Shown here piece after piece: positions 8,268 to 16,205 of a stretch of 64,000 nucleotides of DNA. The translations under genes were made by a program, and so were the position numbers. The stretch lies in NCBI RefSeq assembly GCF_900108505.1, contig NZ_FNWU01000001.1, positions 372,001-436,000 of the forward strand. The letters are read 5' to 3'. How positions within the stretch are numbered: the first letter of the stretch is position 1; each line of letters opens with the position of its first letter. This DNA comes from Halopenitus malekzadehii. GTDB taxonomy: Archaea > Halobacteriota > Halobacteria > Halobacteriales > Haloferacaceae. Under the pieces are notes generated by a model that saw only the letters and a list, made by a program, of their open reading frames with translations, searched no databases and had not been told where the DNA came from.

Positions 8268-8383
8268 GGTTCCGGTCACGATGCGGACGAGGATGCGGTT
8301 CCGATCACGATGGAGGCCGAGAGGTGGCTCCGGTCACGGTGGAGGCTGGGAGGTGGTCCCGGTCACTGCGGAGCCGAGAAGTC
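8268..8383. repeat. 29-bp tandem repeat (4 units) across the 3' end of the KH gene
   Basis: Units start at 8268, 8297, 8326 and 8355, exactly 29 bp apart, each beginning GG(T/C)(T/C)CCG(G/A)TCAC. The fourth unit contains the stop codon (8363-8365) and the last codons of the KH gene; the other three lie beyond it. Inter-unit identity is imperfect, so the duplication is not recent. Confidence 0.85.
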
Positions 8384-8905
8384 GACGTCGTCGTCGAGTT
8401 CGTTCGATTTGCGCTCGAGGAAGGAATAGACCGCGCCGTGGGGGGCGCCGTCGAGCAGCATCCCGACCGCGCGCCGGACCGCCGAAACCTCCTCGGCGTC
8501 GCCGATAACGCCGACGGTCGAGCCGTAGACGACGACCTCGGCACCGGTCAGTTCCTCCATCAGCTCGCGCGTTCGGCCGTTTTCGCCGATGATCCGGCCC
8601 TTCTTCCGTTGCAGATCGTTGTCGTTTCGCGTGTGGTCCGCCAGGTCGATCAGCTCGAACCGTCGCAAGTCGTGGTCCAAAAGCGAGAGCGCGACGTCCG
8701 GGGTGAACCCGCGGCCGATCGCTTTGACGATGTCCGGAGCCACCAGCGCCGTGACCGGGTCGCCGGTCGAGTCGATCGCCACCGACCCCGTCTCGGAATC
8801 GACGTCGAGGCGGACGTCGGCACGATCCTCCACCTCGCGCAGCGTCTCGCCGCCCTCGCCGATGAGGACGCCGATACGGTCTTGCGGAACCGTTACGTGT
8901 CTCAT
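8363..8905 (-). CDS. KH-domain RNA-binding protein (archaeal Dim2/Pno1-like)
   Basis: A 180-residue protein with two KH-like halves: the first has IGVLIGEGGETLREV (residues 11-25), a GxxG loop; the second has GRIIGENGRTRELMEEL (about 104-120), another GxxG-type loop. This architecture matches the archaeal homologue of eukaryotic Dim2/Pno1 (Krr1-related), which binds 16S rRNA near the 3' end during small-subunit maturation. Start ATG 8905 (MRHVTVPQDRIG) follows a TATA-like CCTTAAAA at 8935-8928. In many archaea it follows eIF1A and RIO1 kinase genes; neither is adjacent here. The C-terminal codons lie in a 29-bp tandem repeat. Confidence 0.85.
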   Translation of the reverse strand: MRHVTVPQDRIGVLIGEGGETLREVEDRADVRLDVDSETGSVAIDSTGDPVTALVAPDIVKAIGRGFTPDVALSLLDHDLRRFELIDLADHTRNDNDLQRKKGRIIGENGRTRELMEELTGAEVVVYGSTVGVIGDAEEVSAVRRAVGMLLDGAPHGAVYSFLERKSNELDDDVDFSAPQ

Positions 8906-9033
8906 ACCCTCGATTATTCGCGGATGGTTTTAAGGGTGTTCTCGTCGGCGTCCCCGTGAGGATCGCTGGCGCGGCTCGCGTCGATCCGCACGAGTGAACC
9001 ACCCTCCGGCAGGAGCGTCGTTCCGCGGAATCG

Positions 9034-10770
9034 TCACACCGCCAGCAGGTCGCCGACCAACGCACGCGTGCCGATCGCGGTCAGACAGCCCAACCAGGTC
9101 AACACCACGAAGTGGATGTAGCCGTTCGCGGGGTTCCCGCCGTCGATCGTTCTGATCATCATCGCCGAGAGCACGGCGTTGAACAGCACGATGGTCAACA
9201 GGAGAAACTCGATGAGCGGAAGGTCGTAGACGCCGGCGTAGATGATCTGCCCGATCTCCATCGAATCCAAGGAGAGATCGGCCGAGAGATCCGTGAGGAT
9301 CGCGACGATCTCGAGCCCGATGAAGAACGCGAACGTCGCCGCCGCCGTGATCCCGTAGATCAGCCCGATCAGCGTCACGGTGGACTGGCGCCGCTGTTCG
9401 CGCAGTTGGATGACGACGTTCATGTTCGCCGAGATGAGCTCGCCGAGCTGTTTGGGGTCGCCACCCATTCGCCGCCCGACCAGGTACATCTCCGAGAACT
9501 TCTGAATGAGGTACGACCGCGTATCGATCGCGAACCGCCGCCAGGCCCCCTCGGGCTCGATCCGCATCTGTAATCGGCGGTAGAGGCGCTCGATCGACGG
9601 CGAGAGCGCGCCGAAATCCTTCTCACGGAGCGACTCGAGCACCTTCGACGTCGTCGACTGCTTGGCGCTCTCGGTCGCCCCAAGCGCCCGGATGAACGAC
9701 GGAAACTCCTCGTCGCGGGCGGTGATCGCCGACTCCTCACGCCGGAGGATCACCCCGGTGAAGAACAGCGGCGTCAGCGGGACACAGATGTACAGCGGAA
9801 GCGGCGTTGAATCGAGGAACCACAACAGTCCTGGAAGCCCGGGGCCGATGCCGTTCATCCCGAGGCCGGTGATCGCGATGAGCACGATCGACCCGACCGC
9901 TCCAACGCCGAGGGCGGTATAGAGCCGACGATCGCCGGGCGCACCGCCCTCCGGATGGTACCAGATCGGGTCGTACGGCGCCATCATCCGGATCACGACG
10001 TAAAAGCCCGACTGTACCAGCACGAACAGGACGATCACGGCGATCACCGTGAGCGTGGGATCGGTCCCGGTCAGGATCGGCAACACGACCGCGAACACGA
10101 GCGCGAAGGTCATGGAGAGGATCATCGACATGTACAGGTCCTTCATCACCTCCAGGTTCGCGAGCGCGGACTCATAGAGCGTCTCGTAGTTCGACAGCAT
10201 CACGTCCTGTTCGGACAGCAGGAACTCCTCGAGCGGCTGGCCGGCCCCGATCGTGTAGCCGAGTCGCTCGAAGAAGTCGGCCATCGTCTTCGAGGGGACC
10301 TCCTTGGCGCGGCGGCGACACGCGTCGTCGAGACTCTGGTTCCACGTGTCGACGAGGTGGACGACGCGACCGATCTCCTCGGCGGCGACGCCGTACTCCT
10401 CCTCCCGAGAGAGCGTCCGAAACACCTCCATCCGGTCGATGTTCGTCGTCGACAGAACCGTCATGTGCGTCATCACCAGGTGGAGCTGGTTCTCGATGTG
10501 CGCCTTTCGGCTGTTGATGTAGAGTTTCGGGTACACCGCCGCCGCCGAAAAGACCACGAGCCCGATGCCGATCACGGGCAGCGTCACCGTCAGCGGCAGC
10601 GACACCGTGACGGCGACGACGGTCGAAAGGAGGAGAAACAGCGTTGCCGGGAGGAGGATGTAGCCGACGTACTCCCGCCTGTCGACGTCGAGTTTGTCGT
10701 ACGACTCCAGCAGGTCCGAGACGAACTCCAGGGCGTTCGAGATTCCGGTTCCGGCCTTATCGACGGACAT
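9034..10770 (-). CDS. arlJ: Archaellum assembly platform protein ArlJ (FlaJ)
   Basis: A 578-residue polytopic membrane protein of the T2SF/TadC class, the membrane platform on which the archaellum filament is built. Predicted membrane helices include LPATLFLLLSTVVAVTVSL (about residue 40-58) and several in the 230-350 and 480-575 ranges; the cytoplasmic T2SF loops are Arg/Glu-rich (HMTVLSTTNIDRMEVFRTL about 107-125, repeated in related form further on). It lies 16 bp after arlI as the last gene of the arl cluster, and would be driven by ArlI. Length is normal for the haloarchaeal protein. Confidence 0.93.
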   Translation of the reverse strand: MSVDKAGTGISNALEFVSDLLESYDKLDVDRREYVGYILLPATLFLLLSTVVAVTVSLPLTVTLPVIGIGLVVFSAAAVYPKLYINSRKAHIENQLHLVMTHMTVLSTTNIDRMEVFRTLSREEEYGVAAEEIGRVVHLVDTWNQSLDDACRRRAKEVPSKTMADFFERLGYTIGAGQPLEEFLLSEQDVMLSNYETLYESALANLEVMKDLYMSMILSMTFALVFAVVLPILTGTDPTLTVIAVIVLFVLVQSGFYVVIRMMAPYDPIWYHPEGGAPGDRRLYTALGVGAVGSIVLIAITGLGMNGIGPGLPGLLWFLDSTPLPLYICVPLTPLFFTGVILRREESAITARDEEFPSFIRALGATESAKQSTTSKVLESLREKDFGALSPSIERLYRRLQMRIEPEGAWRRFAIDTRSYLIQKFSEMYLVGRRMGGDPKQLGELISANMNVVIQLREQRRQSTVTLIGLIYGITAAATFAFFIGLEIVAILTDLSADLSLDSMEIGQIIYAGVYDLPLIEFLLLTIVLFNAVLSAMMIRTIDGGNPANGYIHFVVLTWLGCLTAIGTRALVGDLLAV

Positions 10771-10786
10771 CCCTGACTCGATCCTC

Positions 10787-12454
10787 CTAGCGGCGGCTCA
10801 TATCGAACGGGAGTCCCTCGATCCCGTCGCGCTGGAACACGGTGATCGCCTCGTTCACCTCGTGGTAGCCGACGATCCCCTCCTGGATCATTCGTTCCGT
10901 GAGCGACGCACGGAACTGGAGATCGTCGTAGATGTCGCGGGTGTCGGCGTAGCCGAGCAGCGTCGCGATCTGCTCTTCGAGGACGTAGGAGTTGTTCATC
11001 CCCTGGAAGACGATCTGGTCTTCAACGGGGTCCCAGCTGAACACCTCACGCGTGATGACGCCGTCCATCTCCTTGGAGTACCCCTCGATCTCCTGAACGC
11101 TCGTCACCCGGCGTAACACCTCATCGCCCTGCTTGACCCGGTTCTGGAACAGTGCGACGTCGGCGTTGTCCATGAACGTCTCGGGGACGTTGATCGGGTC
11201 GGAGGTGAACCGCTGGATCATCGAGACGATGTCGCTCGCGTGGAAGGTCAACATCACGGGGTGGCCCGTCTGGGCGGCCTGGAACGCCATCCGCCCCTCG
11301 GCGCCGCGGACCTCGCCGACGATGATGTAGTCGGGACGCGACCGCAGCGCCGCCGCGACCAGGTCGAACATATCGACGTCGACGGAGCCTTCGCCGCCGC
11401 CCTCGCGGGTCAACAGCTGCTGCCAGGTGTTGTGCGGCGGGATCACCTCCGCCGTGTCCTCCGCGGTGTAGATCTTCGAGTCCCGCGGGATGTACGAGAG
11501 GACGGCGTTGAGCGTGGTCGTCTTCCCCGATGCGGTTTCCCCGACGACGAAGACCGTCTGTTCGTTCTCCAGACACAACCAGAGGTACGCCGCAAGCTCC
11601 GGCGAGAGCGTCCCCCACTCCGTGATCTGGTTGATCGACAGCGGCGTCTCGCTGCCCTGCCGGATCGTCAGCGAGGACCCCTTGATCGAGATGTCGTCCG
11701 AGTAGATGATGTTGATGCGTGACCCGTCGGGCAGCGTCGAGTCGACGATCGGGTCCGCATCGGAAACCGGATCGCCGATCCGTTCGCCCATGTTTCGCAG
11801 CCAGTTGTCGAAGTTCGATCGGCTCCCGAAATCGACAGTGGTCTCCAACATCCCGAAGACGCTGTGGTCGACGTGACACTCGTGGGGACCGATGACGTGG
11901 ATGTCCTCGTTGGCCGAGTCACGCATCACCGGTTCGAGCGGCCCGTAGCCGACGATGTCGCGTGCAAGCCGGTAACGGATGCTCTCGTAGGTCTCCGGCG
12001 TCACGGTGAGCGAGCCCCAGTCGAGCGCATGTCGGATCCGGCCGAGTCGGCCGGTTTCACCAGTCTTCACCGTGGTGACCTCCGCCAACAGCGTGTCGAT
12101 CAGCTCGTTGTACTCGGCCTCCGTTTCGGGGGCTCGGTAGCCGCCGGAGACCGTCAGCAGGCGGTCCTTGACGTCGGTGAGGGTCTGTGCCTCCGCACCG
12201 GTGAGTTCCGGCTCGATGGCGTAGTACTTCGTGTCCTGGCCCAGATCGCCGTAGATGTGACAGAATATCGGTCCCCCGACCGGGTAGAGGACGTTCGGTC
12301 GGTCGGTCTCGTACTCGTCTTTCGCCTCCTCGATCAGCGTCGGGAACTCCCCCGTGATCTGCCGGAACTTCCGGAGGTGCTGCATCAGGTGTGGCCGACG
12401 CTGTGCCACCTGCCGGAGTTCCTTCGACGGTCTGACGGTACCCTGTTCTGTCAT
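10787..12454 (-). CDS. arlI: Archaellum motor ATPase ArlI (FlaI)
   Basis: A 555-residue secretion-type ATPase that powers archaellum assembly and rotation. Walker A GETASGKTTT lies near residue 305; the Asp box and Walker B region (YTAEDTAEVIPP, RPDYIIVGEVRG) and the His box (MLTFHASD) follow in order. The N-terminal ~230 residues are the ArlI-specific domain. It sits between arlH and arlJ, 12 bp after arlH, and would contact ArlH and ArlJ at the inner membrane face. Start ATG 12454 (MTEQGTVRPSKE). Confidence 0.95.
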   Translation of the reverse strand: MTEQGTVRPSKELRQVAQRRPHLMQHLRKFRQITGEFPTLIEEAKDEYETDRPNVLYPVGGPIFCHIYGDLGQDTKYYAIEPELTGAEAQTLTDVKDRLLTVSGGYRAPETEAEYNELIDTLLAEVTTVKTGETGRLGRIRHALDWGSLTVTPETYESIRYRLARDIVGYGPLEPVMRDSANEDIHVIGPHECHVDHSVFGMLETTVDFGSRSNFDNWLRNMGERIGDPVSDADPIVDSTLPDGSRINIIYSDDISIKGSSLTIRQGSETPLSINQITEWGTLSPELAAYLWLCLENEQTVFVVGETASGKTTTLNAVLSYIPRDSKIYTAEDTAEVIPPHNTWQQLLTREGGGEGSVDVDMFDLVAAALRSRPDYIIVGEVRGAEGRMAFQAAQTGHPVMLTFHASDIVSMIQRFTSDPINVPETFMDNADVALFQNRVKQGDEVLRRVTSVQEIEGYSKEMDGVITREVFSWDPVEDQIVFQGMNNSYVLEEQIATLLGYADTRDIYDDLQFRASLTERMIQEGIVGYHEVNEAITVFQRDGIEGLPFDMSRR

Positions 12455-12466
12455 CCTGCGTTCCCC

Positions 12467-13216
12467 CTAGGCGACGCTCCGACTCTCGACGACGACGCCG
12501 GTCCCGGACCGGACCGAGTAGCCGATCGTGTCGCCCACCTGCTCGCCCATCCCGGCGAACCGCTTGACGCTGATCTGTCGGCGGACCTCGCTGCCGACCT
12601 CGATCATCTCGAGCTGGAGGAAGACGTCCGCGATCGCGCGGAACGGCCCGATCGCGTCCTCGTCGATCGCCGAGGGGTCGATCGTCAACACGATCACCTT
12701 CCCCTGTGAGATGACGTCCCGGAAGAAGGAGATGATCTCGAGGGCGGCCTGTCGCTCCTCGTTCTTCCGGATCAGCGACTCGAAGGTCGGGTCGTTCCGA
12801 AGGATCGAATCGAACGTGTCGATGAAGATCACGTCAGTGTTCCACATCACCTCCGCGTTCATCAGCCGGGTCAACAGCTGCATCCGTTCGCCGGCGTCCT
12901 CGGAGAACGCGCCCCCGGAGTTGAAGTCGGCGTGGAGAAACAACAGCTGCTCGTTCAACAGCGGGCGAACGACGTCGTAGGACAGCGAGTGCATCTGGTC
13001 GAGGAACCCCCGGATCGTCAGCTCCGTCGACAGCATCGTCACCGTCGCTCCCTCCTCGAGCAGCCCGTAGGCGAACCGCTGGGAGAGCGCCGACTTTCCG
13101 GCGCCGTAATCTCCCTCCATCAGAACGATGCTCCCGCGGGGGATCCCGCCGCCGAGCTCCATATTCACCCGGTCGTGGCTCTCGAGCCCCAACGACAGCA
13201 GGTTATCTCGGGGCAT
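12467..13216 (-). CDS. arlH: Archaellum motor-associated protein ArlH (FlaH)
   Basis: A 249-residue RecA/KaiC-like protein that binds ATP and forms a ring with ArlI at the base of the archaellum. Walker A GDYGAGKS is at about residues 35-42; the Walker B-type strand DVIFIDTFDS is at about 127-136. Start ATG 13216 (MPRDNLLSLGLESHD). The 69-bp space before it does not look like ordinary intergenic DNA: it keeps an open acidic frame that reads out of arlG and ends at a TAA just inside arlH (see findings). Confidence 0.94.
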   Translation of the reverse strand: MPRDNLLSLGLESHDRVNMELGGGIPRGSIVLMEGDYGAGKSALSQRFAYGLLEEGATVTMLSTELTIRGFLDQMHSLSYDVVRPLLNEQLLFLHADFNSGGAFSEDAGERMQLLTRLMNAEVMWNTDVIFIDTFDSILRNDPTFESLIRKNEERQAALEIISFFRDVISQGKVIVLTIDPSAIDEDAIGPFRAIADVFLQLEMIEVGSEVRRQISVKRFAGMGEQVGDTIGYSVRSGTGVVVESRSVA

Positions 13217-13284
13217 CGGTTTCCTCCGTTTCGGTAGTCCCTGTTTCGATGTCCTTCATCTCGGTGTCCTCCGTCTCGGCATCC

Positions 13285-13749
13285 TCATTCGTGTCTGAAC
13301 TCGAATACTTCCTCGTCGCCGTTCACCGTCAGGTGGATCCGGTGGTCGCCCGTGTCGATCGACCCGACGTCGATCGTGTACTCGAGGACGTCCCCCCGTC
13401 CCCAGGAGTCCCCGGAACCGCCGTGCAGCGTCGTCTCGATACTTCCGGAGCCGATGAACGCGCCGTCGAAGACGATCACCGCCTCCGAACCGTCCGGGGC
13501 GAGCCGTTGTGTTCCCGTGTTCTTCACGAGCAGGGTCACCGTCTCGTTCCCCGAGTCGTAGACGTTCGAGCTGCCCGCATCCGAGACGATCGTCACGTCG
13601 GTTCGGATGTCCTCGGAGACATCCATGCTGGTCGCCTCGATCGCCGCGTTGACCCGGTCGACCTCGGTGGTCACCGTCCCGACGACGCCGGCGGCGATGA
13701 CGAGGCTCGCGATGAAGAGGATCATATGTGAGATGGAGACGCTCGCCAT
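13285..13749 (-). CDS. arlG: Archaellum stator protein ArlG (FlaG)
   Basis: A 154-residue protein with an N-terminal hydrophobic helix (SISHMILFIASLVIAAGVVG, residues 5-24) and a beta-sandwich domain outside the membrane (VSDAGSSNVYDSGNETVTLLVKN region). In the family ArlG and ArlF form the stator complex that binds the S-layer so the filament can turn. Its ATG follows the arlF stop directly (TAGATG). The C-terminus ends EVFEFRHE; beyond the stop an acidic out-of-frame reading frame continues to the arlH start. Confidence 0.92.
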   Translation of the reverse strand: MASVSISHMILFIASLVIAAGVVGTVTTEVDRVNAAIEATSMDVSEDIRTDVTIVSDAGSSNVYDSGNETVTLLVKNTGTQRLAPDGSEAVIVFDGAFIGSGSIETTLHGGSGDSWGRGDVLEYTIDVGSIDTGDHRIHLTVNGDEEVFEFRHE

Positions 13750-14208
13750 CTAGGCGGCCACCACCGTTCCGCGGACTTGTATCCCGGATTCGGTCGCCAC
13801 GAGCACCGCGTCCTCTCCATCGCTCGGCACCGAGAACCGGAGCCGTTCGCCCGGCAGCCACAGCTCCGTTTCCGTATCGCCGGTCGAGGGGTCCGCGTCC
13901 GCGCCGTAGACAGTCGTCTCGCTCGGATCCACGCTCACGTACTCGTTGTCCGCGACGAGCGTCGTTCGCGGGACCGGGATCGACTCCGCCCCCGTGTTCT
14001 CGACCGTGACGTTCAGCGACGCCCCGTCGTCGGTGGCGTTCACGAACGTCACGTCGACGTTCTCCCGCTCGAGTGCGCGCTCGTGGGACGTCTCCTGTGC
14101 GCTCGTCACCCGGTCGAATCCGTTCTCGGCAACGGGGTACATCGCCCCGAACGCGATGAACAGCCCGGCGGCGATGATGGCCGCCGACGCGGAGACGCTA
14201 ATTCCCAT
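13750..14208 (-). CDS. arlF: Archaellum stator protein ArlF (FlaF)
   Basis: A 152-residue protein with a short N-terminus, one membrane helix (ASAAIIAAGLFIAFGAMYPV, about residues 7-26) and a beta-rich domain (VDVTFVNATDDGASLNVTV region), the architecture of ArlF, which binds S-layer protein and pairs with ArlG. Start ATG 14208 (MGISVSASAAI) lies inside the last codons of arlCE, an 11-nt overlap; longer starts in this frame run through arlCE and are not credible. The gene ends exactly where arlG begins. Confidence 0.92.
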   Translation of the reverse strand: MGISVSASAAIIAAGLFIAFGAMYPVAENGFDRVTSAQETSHERALERENVDVTFVNATDDGASLNVTVENTGAESIPVPRTTLVADNEYVSVDPSETTVYGADADPSTGDTETELWLPGERLRFSVPSDGEDAVLVATESGIQVRGTVVAA

Positions 14209-16084
14209 CCGACCCCCTCCGCGATGTCGGTCGCGTCGCGTCGCGATCGACGCCGCCGAGGGTTCGATCCGGGTCCCGGTCCCCGTCCCGCCGCGGCTTC
14301 GATGGTCGGTCGTGATCGCTCGACGTCGCCGGGCTCGGTGGATGCGGATGATAGCCGTTTCCGAGGCGTTCGTCCCCGGAACCCCCGTTCTCGGGCCATT
14401 CGACTCCGGATCCTCCGACGAGGTCTGCCGGTAGCCCACCCATTCCGTGTCCGTCGTCCGGGGCCGGGCCGTCCCCTGCGGTCGGCCCGTTCTCGCCCGG
14501 GTTCCCCCCTGGAAGCAGCGCCCGGTCGGTCAGGTCGTCCCACCGGTCGACGAGCACGTCCCGCGTGGTCGCCTCGTTGAGCTGGATGATGTACCGGAGG
14601 CTCCGCGTGTGGTGGTCCCGATCGAGTTCGTCGGTTCCCGGCCGGACCACGACGTTCCGGTCCACCTGTCCGAACCCCGCGAGGAAGTCCCGTAGCCGCT
14701 CGGCGACCGACGGCGACACCCAGTCGATCCGCTCGTAATACCGGATCGCGCGCGCAGCATCCGTCACCGTCGCCGTCTCGACGAGGTACTCGAGCCACTC
14801 CATCACGAGGAGATCGCCGACGTACCCCTTCGGCAGCGAACGCAGGTACGGGTCCTGCCGGCCGGGCTCGAGGTCCTCGTCATCGACGTACTCGAAGCCG
14901 TCATCGACCTCATCCGCCGATCGTGTGTCCTCGGTCTCGCGTCGCGTCCGCTCCGTCTCGACGCGATCGGCGGATGAGTTAGAGACCTCCGGGTCCGGTT
15001 CCGGTTTCGGATCGATCGAATCGGTGGATTCCGGCTCCGGCTCCGCGCCGGTTCCGGGTTCTGGCTCGTCTGCCCGTTCGGGTTCCGCGATCGGAACCGA
15101 TCCGGTGCTCATCCGCACCGGACCGGGGTTCCTCGTCGCCGTCGTGTCAGCACCGTCGCGGTCGTATTCCGCCTTGAGATCGCTGAAGCTTTTCGTCCCG
15201 TCAGCTGTTGCGTCCGGTTCCGTACGCCCCGCCGTCGGATCCGGTTTCGGTGCTGGTTCCGGTTCCGTCTCGGTCGAGTCGGCGGATTTCGGCTCCGCTT
15301 CCGGTTCCGGTTCGATCCCGTCGTTCGTCGGCTCGTTGGAGCCCTTCTCGGGCGGGTCCTCGTCGATCGGGTCCGCGTTACCACTCCCCTCGAACTCGAG
15401 ATCCTGCTCCGGGTCCGTCGTCGCGTCGTTTCCCCCCTGTTCGAACAGTCCGAGCGTGGTCTCATTCCCCCCCGAATTGAACCCATTGCCGTCGAAGCCG
15501 TCCACCTCGTCGGCAAACGGGTTGACGCCCTGGGTCACCATCTCGTAGATCCCGAGCAGGTTCCGGATGTCCTCCTCGATGTCCTCGACGGTCCCCTGGA
15601 CGGATTCGTTCTCCGACCGGACCGTCGAGACGGTCGCGTCGATCGCGTCGACGTCGTTCTCGAGCTCCTCGACGCGGCGCTCGAGCTCGAGCGTGTCGAC
15701 CCCTCCACCGCCGTCGAGGCTGTCCCCCCAGTCGCCCCCGCCGCCGGCGTCTCCGCCGGCGTCTGCACCCGGATCCCCGCCGGTACCACCGCCACCGCCA
15801 CCGGCGCCACCGCCGCCCCCGAGTCCGTTCCCCCCCGGTCCGCCGTCACCGGCGGCTCCCCCGCCGCCCAGTTCCGCCTCCAGGTCGGTCCCCCCGCCGA
15901 ACCCGTCGCCGCTCAACCCGTCGCCCCCGCCGCCGTAGCCGGCGTCGTCGGACAACGGATTGGTCCCCCCCGATTCGCTGGCCTCGTCATCGCGGAGTCG
16001 GTCCAAAAAGCCGGCTCCGATGAGCCCAAGCACGGTCCCCCCCGCGACCGTCGGTAGGGCCCAGACTGATGTTTCGAGCGCCAT
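14198..16084 (-). CDS. arlCE: Archaellum cytoplasmic scaffold ArlCE (FlaC/FlaE fusion)
   Basis: A 628-residue fusion linking the motor to the chemotaxis system. Order: a hydrophobic N-terminus (PTVAGGTVLGLIGAGFL, about residues 11-27), a Gly-rich segment (about 45-125), a coiled coil with the FlaC core (LERRVEELENDVDAIDATV, then EEDIRNLLGIYEMVTQGVN, about 138-200), a long acidic, Pro/Glu-repeat linker (about 220-400), and a C-terminal FlaE domain (YVGDLLVMEWLEYLVET, then SLRYIIQLNE, about 420-510), followed by a disordered tail. The N-terminal hydrophobic stretch is unusual for a protein regarded as cytosolic. Start ATG 16084. It overlaps arlF by 11 nt. Confidence 0.9.
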   Translation of the reverse strand: MALETSVWALPTVAGGTVLGLIGAGFLDRLRDDEASESGGTNPLSDDAGYGGGGDGLSGDGFGGGTDLEAELGGGGAAGDGGPGGNGLGGGGGAGGGGGGTGGDPGADAGGDAGGGGDWGDSLDGGGGVDTLELERRVEELENDVDAIDATVSTVRSENESVQGTVEDIEEDIRNLLGIYEMVTQGVNPFADEVDGFDGNGFNSGGNETTLGLFEQGGNDATTDPEQDLEFEGSGNADPIDEDPPEKGSNEPTNDGIEPEPEAEPKSADSTETEPEPAPKPDPTAGRTEPDATADGTKSFSDLKAEYDRDGADTTATRNPGPVRMSTGSVPIAEPERADEPEPGTGAEPEPESTDSIDPKPEPDPEVSNSSADRVETERTRRETEDTRSADEVDDGFEYVDDEDLEPGRQDPYLRSLPKGYVGDLLVMEWLEYLVETATVTDAARAIRYYERIDWVSPSVAERLRDFLAGFGQVDRNVVVRPGTDELDRDHHTRSLRYIIQLNEATTRDVLVDRWDDLTDRALLPGGNPGENGPTAGDGPAPDDGHGMGGLPADLVGGSGVEWPENGGSGDERLGNGYHPHPPSPATSSDHDRPSKPRRDGDRDPDRTLGGVDRDATRPTSRRGSDGN

Positions 16085-16130
16085 TGTGCGTGCAAACGGC
16101 CGTCCACCACTTCAATGTACCTCTGTTATT

Positions 16131-16142
16131 ATCAAATTTGAT
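16131..16142. promoter_or_regulatory. Perfect 12-bp palindrome in the arlCE promoter region
   Basis: ATCAAATTTGAT in a short AT-rich island (about 16115-16170) between the unknown arl-cluster gene and arlCE, 47-58 nt before the arlCE ATG. The AT-rich island is the likely promoter; the palindrome could be an operator or TATA/BRE context. Confidence 0.4.
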
Positions 16143-16205
16143 TCTATATGGTTGGTTAATTGATAAGATGTTCCTTGCAAGCCGGCCAGCCACCGTCGAT
16201 CGGCC

